A stretch of DNA of 64,000 bases from the NCBI GenBank assembly GCA_963921825.1, contig OY997593.1, positions 66,634,039 through 66,698,038 on the forward strand, given 5' to 3'. Below the pieces are notes generated by a model. That model was not told where the DNA came from and ran no database searches. It worked only from the letters and a program-made list of their open reading frames with translations. A program made the translations under genes and the position numbers. Source of the DNA: Erodium maritimum (lineage: Eukaryota > Streptophyta > Magnoliopsida > Geraniales > Geraniaceae). Of the stretch, positions 14,701 through 25,976 are shown in pieces (within the stretch, counting starts at the first letter, position 1; each line of letters starts with the position of its first letter).

Positions 14701-17700
14701 AAGTTAACTTTATAAGTAAGTTAACTTTATAAGTAGTCATTAGTTTTGTACTCGCAAAATAGTTGAGCTGAGCCTCATTGGAAACACTAAAAAAACTCTA
14801 TTTGCATTGCCGGATGAAACTGAGGAAGTTCAATCGCAATTGTTTTCTCATTAAATATAGGCATATCTAATAGATCAGTAAGAGGAAGATCACCGTGTAA
14901 ACTTGATTCCTATCATGAAGTGATCATCTGTGTTTCCACTAAAAAGTGATTGAAAATCCGAAGGTTTTGAAGGCTTATGAGAACTTGCCAAATCACCATT
15001 CAATAACTTATTTTGGTCATCATCTTCAATTACTTCATCTCCATATTCTTGATTAAAGCGAGCTTTGTTTTCCACATTACCCTGGTATAACAAAAACAAA
15101 CTCTATCAGGGTGGGATAAGGAGCACAAAAATACACTGCAAGTGATGACTAATTTACACCTTTTTTTAACAGAATTGGAGAACAGTACAAAATTAAGGTA
15201 TTATAACAAACATCGCAACAAATCTAATGCAAAGACATTTAGAAAAATTGAATGCATTGTTAAAGTTGAGTAGATATACGACATATTAACAAAGCTAATA
15301 TAAGAAGTTCAGTTTTATCATTAAGAACATCTTCTGTTAAGTTGGAAATTCCATCACGTAACACATTGACATGAAGGAGTGCCAAAAAACATGTCTAAGG
15401 AATATTGCAGTACTAATGAAATTAGAATTACATTGTGAGCTAGACGAGTAAGTTGTATTAGCCTCTCAATTACTCGATGCGCAATGCTCCTAAACGGCAA
15501 TAAAATCAGGACCTGGGGAACAACACATCATCATTGCAACAAAAATTAGCAACTAGTGCGCACAAATACATATGGCAAAAGATAAAAAATTAATAAATCA
15601 AAGTACCTTAGGACGAGTAAAACCTTGATCAAGGAACCCATCACCTAAAATTAGTTTTTCGGCATTTTCTTGGTTATTAAGTTTGGCCTTATTTGTCATC
15701 ACAAGATCCCTAGTTCTGAATATATGATTCAACTGCAGAAAAACACATTTTAACTTAGTAGTTGCATACACGTGTAAGAAAAGCTATATTGAATATTAAC
15801 ACAAATTTATTATGGCAACTCTTGTATGTACGCACAGAATGCATAATGTAAGCATCCATGATAATTGCGTCTTCTTCACGGCCTTTGAGATAAAAAGGTT
15901 TCTTGTTACAGTGCAGTATATCCATGTAGCTATCACCTAAAACAACAAGAGAGAGAGTATATAACCATATGAATTGTGTCACAAATCAATATGACATGTA
16001 ATGACACAAAAAAGTAGTAAGATATATTGGATATGTAGTAGTGTCGTAGTCCAATTGAAAATCTATTATGTGAAAAAAACGTACACCAAAGATAACCTGA
16101 AAATTACCGCATAATATTAGCATTTTTACAAACAAATGTACATAGGAAGCAATCAGTCAGCATATAACTATCTATTGAGGGAAAGCGAAGAACACAATAT
16201 CTATTTTCAATTACAAGCTTTATTTATTGCATCTGGTCCAAATTTTAATTCTTCTTATGTTTGAAATCTACACTTGAAGTTAATTTCTTTGGTCATTCTC
16301 TTCCAAAGATGTATAGATTCCATGTCTATGAACCCAAGTGTGTTTAATACATATATATATATATATATGCTCGAATGCTAATGGTATGATAAGTGTCACA
16401 TGGGTTACCATTCTCAACCATAATAAAAGACAAGTAACAAGTAACAAGTAAAGTTGAATACGTAGTATATAATTGTTCAATACAAAACTCACAAATGGAG
16501 AAGAACAATCTCTGTTCGGATGAATGTACATAATTGCTTCCTGAGTTCTTAAAAACATCCAACCATGGTTTATATAACTTGAGTTTGAGTCCATGATGAG
16601 ACTCAATGGCGACGTCCTACAAGTCAAACAAAAAGAATAAGAGAATTCAACGCAATTAAAAACAAAGCCAATTAGGAACAAAATAACAATTAAAAATAAC
16701 CACATTATTATATTAAGTAAATATACCTATACCAGATATCGCGGAATCGAGAACCTTGAATTCAAAGGCATATGAAAATTAAACGCGACACTAATTGTTG
16801 CAGTTGAACAAAATATTTGAATCTTAATGAATTCTAAAACATAGGAGGTATTATTTGTTCTTAGTGATTAACACATAACAGGGAGAAACCTACACAAACT
16901 AGGAAATATAGTAATATAGCTAATTCATATGGGAATTGGAAATTGCCTAATACTTCTAGCACTCCCCCTCGAAGGGCATACAAATCATAAGCACCCATCA
17001 TGTTACAAATATAACTTATGTGAGGTCCCCGTAGAGATTTTGTGAAGATAAATGCCAGTTGGTCATTAAAGCTGACGAAACTGGTTTTGATGCAACCTAA
17101 TATAATTTTATCCCTGACAAAGGGACAATCGATTCCTACATGCTTGGCTTCTTTCATGAAATTCAGGATTGGACGCAATGTGCAACACCGCTTAATTGTC
17201 ATATATTAAAGTCATCGGAGTATCCTTCATAAGTTTGAGTTCTTGAAAAAATTGTTTCACCTATATACCTATATGAGTTCACATGTTGCCAAGGTCATGA
17301 CCTGATATTCAACTTATCCACTCGATCTAGCGACAATAATTCGGTTTTTACTTTTCCAAGAGGTCAAATTACTAGTGTTGATGAAGTGAAAATGTCTATT
17401 GTGACAACCAGAGTTGCAAATAATCCTGATACTCAACGGATGGGACACCAAGATGTTAAGGGTGGGCGGGTCACGTGCATCTTAAGCAGCTCTAAGAAAA
17501 ACAAAAAAAAACATCTAAAATGCAGCAGAAGGTAACTTACCAATACGTGTTGAGTTCACTAAAGCCTCACATTTTCATAACCCTATAAGGAGTAGTCCTT
17601 GAACTACTAATGCATTATGATTTATTGCGGTGAAATCCAAGAAAACAAAAACATGACCAAATATAACACGAGGGTATAGTTCGTATGAAGCGATAGTTAA

Positions 17701-18533
17701 AAGAGTAATATCAATCCAATCTCTTCCTCTTAATGCTACTCTTTACTTCAAAAAAAAGGTAAGATAAATAAAAATCATGTGTTTTACTTCACATGTTATT
17801 AAGTACCAAAAAAGATCCGAATGTCTATTTGCCATGATATAAGTAGTTGAGAATGGGTTGGAAAACAATGATATGCACCAACAAACAAAATTATGCAACA
17901 CATAACTAGGGAAGACATACCTTTGGAAGCTGCTCTCCAGTTCCCATCCAACTGCAATTTGACGTATCAGTAGCAGGCACCTCCCATCCATATTTCCACT
18001 TCTTTTTAGACAAGTCCTCAACTTCAGCCTTTGTTAATTTGTGTTCCAAGTGCACATTAAAAGAACTGCATACAAAAATGCACATTTATAAGAGAAGAGA
18101 TTAGGAATACAAAGACACAATCAATTATGAACCTTACCAACAGTTTGTCAACCGAGAAACGGAAGAAGGACAAAAATGATAAATATACCAAAACATGTGA
18201 AAATATAAAAAAATTGACATTGACCACTACGATAAATACATTGATTGCAGATCAATCTCAAAATCATAATAGATGATATCAAACGTTACAATTGCATTAT
18301 GATGATAACCTTGTGCATGTTGATGGCTTAATAACACTATGATAACTGACATCTAAATCAGGCTCTTGATCTGTGCTACAGCCTTCATCATTTCCATCTT
18401 CAACTTCAACATCTTCGATCTGCTCCACGTCAACAGGCGTAATATGATCTGAATGTTTGGAGCGAACCACGCGAACCGCCGCCACATTTGTCAGTCTCTT
18501 TTGGCCAATTGGATGCACTAGTGACCGCGACAT
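8715..18533 (-). CDS. UTP25: UTP25/NOF1-type SSU processome protein with SBDS-like N-terminus
   Basis: Nucleolar factor for U3-dependent 18S rRNA processing, related to superfamily-2 helicases but with degenerate motifs. There are 21 in-phase exons (high to low): 18533-18310, 18065-17921, 16616-16493, 15936-15836, 15732-15607, 15512-15432, 15081-14894, 14403-14331, 14248-14189, 14085-14047, 13903-13815, 13609-13545, 13060-13014, 12504-12445, 12218-12147, 11430-11401, 10316-10222, 10090-9985, 9105-9043, 8971-8900, 8789-8715. The total is 1935 nt, 644 aa plus stop. Family signatures include SYMDILHCNKKPFYLKG, DAYIMHSLNHIFRTRDLV, GFLDQGFTRPKVLILLPFRS, SDFQSLFSGNTDDHFMIGI, VLIIDHADVIAMQNW, RARVWFFEGTQKIMLYTERA and the C-terminus AKRMVTSEKAVFVFC. 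Exon 1 is odd: MSRSLVHPIGQKRLTNVA matches the start of SBDS, and then an acidic UTP25-like stretch follows. The usual UTP25 N-terminus is missing. Introns hold a TRIM-like repeat and a Copia remnant. Confidence 0.9.
8854..8878. repeat. (TA)n microsatellite in UTP25 intron
   Basis: Uninterrupted TA dinucleotides lie in the second-to-last intron. Similar runs occur at about 10743-10759 and 16350-16368. Confidence 0.9.
10381..10625 (+). mobile_element. TRIM-like small LTR element in UTP25 intron
   Basis: A block starting TGTTGAAGTGTCCCACACTG (10381) ends in ACA at 10484. It is followed at once by TGGTACAAAAGC, a decayed form of the tRNA-Met primer site TGGTATCAGAGC. A purine-rich stretch GTGAGGAGAG precedes a second TGTTGAAGTTGTCTCACATC at 10598. 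This order (short LTR, primer site, tiny interior, purine tract, LTR) is the TRIM layout. The second LTR is similar only in its first ~25 bases, so its right end is uncertain. Confidence 0.5.
14701..14738. repeat. Short tandem duplication in intron
   Basis: An 18-bp unit (AAGTTAACTTTATAAGTA) occurs twice in tandem inside a UTP25 intron. Confidence 0.8.
16862..17400 (-). pseudogene. Ty1/Copia RNase H remnant in UTP25 intron
   Basis: The minus-strand translation shows the C-terminal RNase H part of Copia polyproteins, in the right order but with stops and frame changes. It runs from an IVARSSG.VEYQVMTLATCELI-like segment, through a FFQELKLMKDTPMTLIYDN-like segment, to DKIILGCIKTSFVSFNDQLA, FTKSLRGPHISYI and GAYDLYALRGG. 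A purine-rich tract, GAGGGGGAGTG near 16970, and LTR-like DNA follow. It is in the same orientation as UTP25 and lies in the intron between exons 2 and 3. It is clearly non-functional. Confidence 0.8.
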
Positions 18534-19260
18534 ATCTCTCCTTGTTTGCTGCAACTCAAGAAAAATACATCAGTTTCTCTAGCATGTTTGTTATAGTAGG
18601 CCTATAACTCAGTTATGAACTTATGATCCTAACTTCGCAAGTAAATCTGCTCTGCATATTAATACCAGTTTTAGGATGCAAAATTCCATATACAATTCTA
18701 AAAGGTCGATGTACTAGAGGTGAAGAAAAAAATGATTTAGGAAACTGCATTACAGCAAACCATACCATACATTTGTGAAGAATCCATTTATCCATTTAAT
18801 CATAAATAAGGTAAAAAGGTATTAAGGACATTACGAATATCATTACTTGTCAATGAACAAAATCATGACCATGGTGCGAATTTCATTGCAAATTTTTACA
18901 AATAAATTTTTCATAACAAAATCTAAGTTACCCTACCAAATTACCCTGATGACATTTAAATGGCATCCCACGATTTAAATGGCATGGTCTTGAGAACTAT
19001 AAGATAAAATCACTACAAGATAGATGATTATCGAATCAAAACCATTGTTCACAACAAAACAATATACAGGCCGGAGAAATAAATTTTTGAATGATTCACT
19101 TCAAACTAACCTAACAAACTCCCAAGCTTCTACATGTTTCACTAAGTAACCCTATTTTCCAAAATGAGTCATCAAAAGTAAAGCAAATTAAACACCATCT
19201 TTTAAACAAATGAAATGAAAATTTTCATCAGTTCCGTCAGCCATTTCAGGCCGGGAAAAG

Positions 19261-19880
19261 TGTTGGAAATGTGATTAAAATGTTATTTGTTGTTTTTAAA
19301 AATTGCTTTACTATTGTTAGTCTAGACGAAGTAGTTGGTTAGGCCATGATCTCTTAGGGGAGGATTTGGTGGGATTAGCTCATAAAATTACCTTCTTACC
19401 CTTAACTAAGAGCCTATTTAGACCAACATACGGAGTTATCTTTCATACATCAAATATCGAAAACATCGAAAATCACAAATTTCTCTATTTTCGTTTTACC
19501 TCCCGTCCTCGTAATCTTGGAGATTTCTATTCACGGGTTTGAGTTCGCTTAAATTAAGTTGTTGTATCCTGGGAGACTGCTGCCATTACAGGGCAGTCAA
19601 GCTTCTTAAGGAAACCAGATTACCGGGCCTCCATATTCGATTTTTGACTTCCAAGTTCTAATAGGTTGTACCGATTTCAATTATTATCAATTATTATTTT
19701 ATTCTAATTATCTTAGGAACTAACTCTCATCTAACAATCTTAAGACGCTTAAAGGTTTCTTAAGATATTTTACAGGTACAAAATCTAAGCTTCTGATGCA
19801 AAACTGTATAATTGGTATATTCAAAGTCGGGTAACAATTTCTGATCCATTTCCTTTGCAGGTCTATGTTGTTTAATGAAT
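19261..19880 (+). mobile_element. Possible decayed LTR in the 5' UTR intron
   Basis: The block begins TGTTGGAAATGTGATT and contains leader-like sequence of the kind seen in plant Copia LTRs (TTAAGTTGTTGTATCCTGGGAGACTG). It has no ORF. I could not find a clean right end, primer site or target duplication, so this is a weak call. Confidence 0.25.
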
Positions 19881-20307
19881 TTAGTACTACTTATTGTGTT
19901 TTACTAATATGTGGTCTACTGAACTTTATCTTAAAACTTATTTTCCAACTAATTTCAATTGCGGAAATCTTGAAGCTCTAATTAAAAATCAAAATCAGAT
20001 TGTAATTTCGATTTTTTTTTCCAATTAGTTTCAAAACCTGGTTTTGAATTTGGTTTGGAAAGAAATTCGGAAATGGGAACGGCAGTAACAAGGAAATTAT
20101 ATTTTGGTTTGAAATTTTCGAAGATGAGAATCAAAATGGAAATTTACATATCGTTTTGTATCTGTTCTGATTTTGGAGAACAAAAAATGGAATTTTTTAC
20201 TTCGATTTTTCAGAGCTGAAAATTTCAGAGAACCAAAAGGAAAAGTTTGAAATCAGTTTTGGATCTTACTTGGATTTTGATTTCAGAGACAAGGAACGTC
20301 ATGTTAC

Positions 20308-20550
20308 CTTGTTAGAGCTGCAATTTCCTTTTCGCTGCTGGTGTTCTCCCTTTCCGAAAACACCTCGCTGCTGGAGGTTGAAGAAAGTAAACGGAAACGA
20401 AAGTTGGAATCGTACAGCCGGAAAATCGGAGCGATTTTTTTATCATTCAGGTCAACACTCTAAAGCTAGATCCTGAACTCGCTGCTTGGGTTTCGGCGTC
20501 TGGAGGTTGAAGAAACTAAAGCACGACTGAAGAGAAGACGCAAAGGGTTT
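20308..20550 (-). other. Probable 5' UTR exon of the UTP25-type gene
   Basis: On the minus strand this GC-richer stretch ends in a good donor, AACAAG|GTAACA at 20308/20307. The coding exon begins with the acceptor TTGCAG at 18549, 15 bases before the chosen ATG, so a non-coding leader exon spliced over about 1.76 kb fits. A later donor (CCAA|GTAAG, near 20270) would add an in-frame upstream ATG and 16 extra residues. Transcript data would decide. The TSS position is estimated. Confidence 0.5.
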
Positions 20551-20631
20551 TGTGTGTTCTTAATTGGCCAAATTGTACTGCTGTTGTCCAAGCCCAACTG
20601 AAATTTTGAGCCCAAAGTGAAATTCAGCCCA
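20544..20631 (-). promoter_or_regulatory. Ribosome-biogenesis-type promoter: three site II boxes and telo-box-like motif
   Basis: On the minus strand there are three TGGGCT boxes, at 20631-20626, 20614-20609 and 20596-20591. An AAACCCT (telo-box-like) motif follows at 20550-20544. Clusters of TGGGCY with a telo box are characteristic of plant promoters for ribosomal proteins and ribosome assembly factors. That fits either parent of the chimeric gene. The LINE-like ORF begins only ~30 bp upstream, so the promoter is short. Confidence 0.55.
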
Positions 20632-20657
20632 ACAACACATAGTCAAGAAAGAGAGGG

Positions 20658-21427
20658 CTAATAGGGTTTTCTATCGGCGCAGGGGAAACCTTGTCTTACT
20701 ACCCTCGACATCCTCCAGCATACGATGCGGGTTAACCTGATCAAGCACCAAAGGACCAAGTCTAACAGCCCTTTTTCCAATCGTCGAGCGATAGCTCCAA
20801 TCACCCGAGCTATTTTTTGTTGCAATGTCAACCGTAAAACTTCCGGAATTGCCTCCTTTATCATTAGAGATCTTGGCTCTAGTCTGATAAAAAACAACTG
20901 GTGGAACAATTGTCTTTTTTGACTGGCCCTTTTTTGGACAACCTTGTCTCTTTGGTTCTCCCTTAAGCGGGGGTTTCAACAACGCTTCCTTCCATGGGCT
21001 GTCTTGAAACCCAACGACCAAATCCCGAGCTCCGTCCAAAAAAGTCGTCCCATGATCTGCTACGAACTGTTGGCCCGCCACCTCAGACTCAAGATTTTGG
21101 GCCTCCATTACTTGGGCCTCAAAACTGGCCCGAGAACCAGCCTCCCAGGGAAAGATTGAAGTATCCTCACCAAACTGCGATTCTGATACATGATTTACCA
21201 AAGATACGTGTAAATCTTTTGCGGATTGAGCTGATTCGTGCAAATCTTCTACGGATTGATCGGAAATTGATTCTCCAAGTGATTCGGAGAATCCCGAGAG
21301 TCCACATGCAACTCCGCAACCTCCATTGTCGATTCACTCCCGTGCACAACCGACGAGAGCATGGTGGCTGGCGCGCAAACACGTGATGGTTTAACAGCTA
21401 CCATCGAAACTGAAACTCCACCTACAT
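20658..21427 (-). pseudogene. LINE-type ORF1, C-terminal half (after solo-LTR insertion)
   Basis: This is the continuation of the RRM-containing ORF at 24857-24083. Removing the LTR and one copy of TACAT lets the frame run from ...GYQVDV into GGVSVSMVAVKPSRV. That frame stops near 21249. A second frame (21243-20671, 190 aa, HVSLVNHVSESQFGEDTSIFPWEAG...) carries on to a basic C-terminus, so a frameshift or stop lies between them. I see no zinc knuckle. No reverse transcriptase follows: the sequence runs straight into the UTP25 promoter. Confidence 0.5.
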
Positions 21428-24077
21428 TGTCACGCCCCAAATCCGGTTCTAGCCCGGACTCGAGGCATGACTAGTAAAACATGAATAAAAGAGATAACAA
21501 TTCACAAAAAGTTCCAGAAAACTCCAATAAATAACTCGAATCCACCAAATTTAGTTTGAAACGTAAATAACCCTCCAGGGGTGTAATAATAATTCTCTAC
21601 AAAAACTGTTCCGAACAAAAATAGAATAAACGAAGTCGCTATGGACACCCACACGAGAGCTCCCGAGCCTCTACTCCCCAATCAAGCCTGTAAACACAAC
21701 AGTAAACTCACCGGGGTGAGCTTGCGCTCAGTAGAGAAAACCCATAACAAGGTGGACCTTAAACTCAAAATAAGTCAACAGCAAATCAATAATATAGATC
21801 TTAACGAACACGGATAATAGATAACTCAGTTCAATGTCGTGGCACATGAAGTCTCCACCCTCCGATCCACATATGATGTGTCCTCTCGGATTTTCCCTCA
21901 AATCCAGAGGAGACGCATAACATTGAGGCGACCGGAAACAACCCTTCGGGGCGCTTATCATCGGGATTCTCAGAAACGTCTCCAAGGGATTTTATGTCCT
22001 CGGGAACCAAGGTATTACTCCCGTAGGAAGCATACACTTGGGTAATTCACTAAATAACCATTATATCATCCTACACCGGACTCCTCAACGGTGTAGGTAC
22101 CAAACCGTATCAACAATAATCACTATCTCACCCTACACCGGACTCCTCAACGGTGTAGGTACCATACCGTCTCAACCATAATCAGATAACAACTTGGTAA
22201 CGCACTTAACCGAACACGACGCAATCCAATCCAACCACCACCAATCCACCAACACACATAGCTCACACATCACCGATTCACCATAGCACACAACACACGA
22301 ATCACTAAATCATATCACACCAATCACACAATCCCAACTTACCGTTCACTTACCAGTTTCGAACCACCGGGGCATCGATCACCTGATTGCACCGCTCGGT
22401 ACAACCAGTCATACTCGATGCTCCAAACAACCATTTAAGTAAATCAAGTAATCATTCGAATACAATCAACGAGCAAGTACGAGTGCAATCAACTAATCAT
22501 ATAAACCTTCAAAAGAGCATTCGTACATACAAATCAACTAGTTCCGTTAGACTCTTTAGCCTATCCACTAAGCAACCAACAACCAAGCATGTGATCCTAA
22601 CACGCAACTAATCCGAGGGCTTTGCCAAGGCTCCTCTACCAGACAATCAATTCCCAAGTATTGAAAGCGAATTATACTAGTGATTGACATCCTAATCGGT
22701 CACCACTAGACACTTCCGGTTATTAGTAAAAGAAAGACGATTATGCTAGTTATTCGCATCCTATAGGCATTTCTAGGACCTTTCCAATTTTATTAACCTA
22801 ACATGCATACTAAGCATCATAAACAAGAGGTTAAGGCTTTCCCTACCTCAAGGTCCTCCTCTTCAACACTTTGATGAAGCCCGGTGATCACCACTTCGCT
22901 CTTCACTCGGGTCCCGGCGTGATCCTTGCTCCTCTAGCTCGATCCCCAAAGTCTTGAACATAAAGAAACGCTAATTAGACTCCACTTAATCAGCAAGAAA
23001 GACCCCCAAAACCCTACCAAAGTTCAGCTCAAAACCAAGATGCAAAACCCTCAAGAAACCCTCACCCTGGTCTGCCACGGACCTGGTCACGGATCCGTGA
23101 GGCTAACCATCACGGAGCTGTGACGAGTGCCGTCACGGACTCCCTCACGGAGCCGTGACGTCGCCCGTCACGGGATCCGTCACGGATCCGTGGCGCACCA
23201 GAGCAGTTTCGCCCTTCTTCAACCTCCAGCTCCTTTTCTCCGAAAAACCACCTTCAAACTCAGAATTTTACCCCTTCCAACTCCCAAAACAGTCCAAATC
23301 CTCCAATACTCCTCTACCCATGGTAGGAATCAACACACAAACAACTTTCCAATGATTCATCAAATCAAACCCAACTCAAAAGCCCCAACAAACCAATGAT
23401 TTCTCAACAAAAACCCAACAAAGCTTCTCATCAACAACATCTCCCATCATTTCTACTCAAACCCAACATCATCTAGCAATTTCACCCAAAACCCATGAAA
23501 ATAGATGAAGAGAAATGAGGATTATAGAGTTCCATTACCTCTAGAATGTTGAGATGAAGAAGATGCTGGTGATTTTGAGGAGGAATGGCTAGAGGAAGAC
23601 TTCAAGTGGCCTCTTCTTCCTTGATTTCCCTTCAAACCTCCATGGGAGCTCTTCTCCTTTGCTCCTCCTCCAATTTTCGGCTACACAAGGTAAAAATGAA
23701 TTGATTTTGCTTCTCCAATCTCATATAATACCTAGATGTAGCAATGACCCAAAAGCCCTTGAGCTAGATTCCCTTGTAGAAGCTTTTGGGAGGGTAAAAG
23801 GGTCAAAGACTACTCACTTTTCCCTCTTTCAACCAAAAATAGACAAGTGTCCACCTAGGTCATTTAATTTTCCAAAATAATTTCCAGCACTTTAAAATAA
23901 TGCTTTTAGTCGATAAAAAGTCTCGTTTTGACCAAAATTGACTTTATCCAATATTATACTCAAACGAAAGGGATTTCTCCCCTGAAGCCAACCGTGATAA
24001 TGGCTAATTCGTTTGGGTTCCGGAAAAGTCCCGAGTGACTTCTTGAGTCATCGATTCGACCGGAAGCGGGTCTTACA
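21428..24077 (-). mobile_element. Solo LTR, 2650 bp, target duplication TACAT
   Basis: Plus-strand ends are TGTCACGCCCC...GGGTCTTACA (TG...CA), flanked by the 5-bp direct repeat TACAT at 21423-21427 and 24078-24082. No pol domains lie inside. By analogy with the gypsy element further right, the LTR reads on the minus strand (TGTAAGACCC...GGGGCGTGACA). Inside are two tandem ~60-bp units with the palindromic pair CCTACACCG/CGGTGTAGG (about 22070-22170), and a cluster of GTCACGGATCCGTG-type palindromes (23075-23195). Short open frames here are not genes. Confidence 0.88.
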
Positions 24078-24082
24078 TACAT

Positions 24083-24857
24083 CAACCTGATACCCCGGAG
24101 AAGACAAAACCTCAAGATTCAAACCACCAAAAATCGTGCTCTGTTTCGGGATGGGCATGCTCTGTTTTGCATTTTCAGAGTTAGTAACTGCTGAAACAAG
24201 CTTGTTTCCTTTTTCAGGCCGAGCTAATGCAACAAACAATATGTACTCATTATACTTGAGGCCATTGAGTGTCTCAATTGTTTGTAGAGCCGAATCCGAA
24301 GACGAGAATTCTGCAAACCCAAAATACCGACCCTTTCGATTTTCCTGCTTAACGACAGTGACGAACTTCACTTCTCCTAAAGGTTTCAAGGAATGACGAA
24401 CCCAATCAGATGTAGTGCCCCATAGAAGATTATATATAAATATCTCACACCTAGTACCAATGTTCACCACTGGTTTAACGATGGGCGTGGAGCTCTGTTT
24501 CGGACTTACCTCGGCCTGACCAGGAACATGAGGAACAAGCCCAGGTCTGACCTCCTTTTCCACCACGGATGGATCTGGCGTGAGCTGGGCGTCTGTCCTG
24601 GGATCATCCCGCGAAGATACAGCCTCACCAGCCTGATTTTTATGCCCAACGACCTTTGGTGTCCTCGCCTTAACCGGTCTTTTCGAACGCTCCCTCTTGC
24701 CTGCTCTTCCTTCAGAAGCAACTTTAATATCAGGTCTACTTTCTGAAGCATCCCTGGAAGCAGAGAGCATCGAACAGTATTCTCCGTACAGAGAAATCAA
24801 GGTGGAACCGAAATGGGCAAATGAGAGGAAGGTCGGAGCCGGAGCCATTAACACCAT
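24083..24857 (-). pseudogene. LINE-type ORF1, N-terminal half with RNA recognition motif
   Basis: A 259-codon open frame before the LTR junction. An RRM is clear at about residues 135-215. RNP2 is EIFIYNL. RNP1 is KGRYFGFAEF, followed by SALQTIETLNGLKYNEY and a final strand ILFVALA. The region before it is basic and Ser/Pro-rich. RRMs of this kind head the ORF1 of plant L1-type LINEs, and the layout (RRM, then long low-complexity tail) fits. A host RNA-binding gene is the alternative. The protein is cut by the 2.65-kb solo LTR. Confidence 0.55.
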
Positions 24858-25194
24858 TAATTTTCAAAATGAGAGACTAACTCTCACATTTGTAAAAGGA
24901 CAACGAACAAGGCTTCTCACTGACTTGTATCGATTTATCATTGACCAATTAATTGGTTTTTGGTTTCATTATGAAACACATTAAAATGATTAAATTTTGA
25001 CTTTCAAATCTCATTTGAGAACATAAAGATCAAGCTAATTTTGCTATTTGACAAAATTGAATAAATTTCAATTTTGGACAATTATTATAAAAAGGAAAAC
25101 TTTTTTTTGTATAATTACTTGTAAATGTGGGGTCGGTCCCACTACACGGAAAATTTCCGACTGATTAAGGTTTGTGTCCACGACATACGTGTAT

Positions 25195-25560
25195 AATTCA
25201 GTGGCTACTAAAAAGGCACAAAACTTGAGCTGACGCAACAACTGATCTCAAACGAGAGTTGTCGCTTGTGATTTTTCAAAGGATAACATTGTAGATCCGT
25301 TAACCTAAACGTTGAGTTGAGAAAAGACATCCAAGGTAATGTGATTAAAGCCCATCTAAAGACTTTATGTGAAGGAAAACAAAACTTTGTTGACCAGAGA
25401 TCCCAAGATCTAGGTTCTATGGGACAACCTAATTGTATAAACCGTGCCAGGTCACTGTAGGGGTCATACCTCGAGTCCATTCCCATGATGGAGAATCAAT
25501 GATATAAAACTTGTAAAGGATAAGCATTTATTTTAATGATTCATTTTGAGAGTGAAGTAG
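25195..25560 (+). pseudogene. Ty1/Copia polyprotein C-terminal tail
   Basis: Plus-strand translation with stops gives TRVVACDFSKDNIVDPLT followed by a KTSKVM.LKPI-like segment. This is the RNase H end of Copia elements (family pattern KDNIADPLTK...GMGLKP). The following bases resemble a 3' LTR start. No other pol segment is present. Confidence 0.55.
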
Positions 25561-25677
25561 GGTCGCTTCAAGGATGATTAATGGAGCTAATTATCTTAAA
25601 CTCTTGCAGAACCGTGTAGTGTTCATGACCATAACGAACACAACCATGAGAACCAAACCGTGTTTGTTGGTATCTGT

Positions 25678-25945
25678 CATTACAAGGAAAAGTTGTTTCT
25701 GCGATGCCCTTATGGCGTCGTAGAGGCTCTCCATGGTGTCGTAGAAGTGACACTTTCACTTCTGCGACGCCAAGAGAGATTGTCGCATCGATTTTCGCTG
25801 AAATTCCACTTCTGCAATGGAATACTATAGCGTCGTAGAGATTGATCACTTATGTGACGTTATACTATGGTGTCGCAGAAGTAGGTCACTTTTACGATGG
25901 TACAATAACATCACAAAGGTAATTTATTCAGTCGCAAAAGAAGAG
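25678..25945 (+). mobile_element. CACTA transposon end fragment
   Basis: It starts CATTACAAGGAAAA, one change from CACTACAAGAAAA-type CACTA termini. Repeated subterminal motifs of the form CTGCGACGCC / GTCGTAGAAG / GTCGCAGAAG follow in both orientations (at least six). Such subterminal arrays are where CACTA transposases bind. The other end is missing; a MULE-type element begins at 25977. Confidence 0.6.
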
Positions 25946-25976
25946 TTCATATTTTAAAATATATATATTTGTAAAA

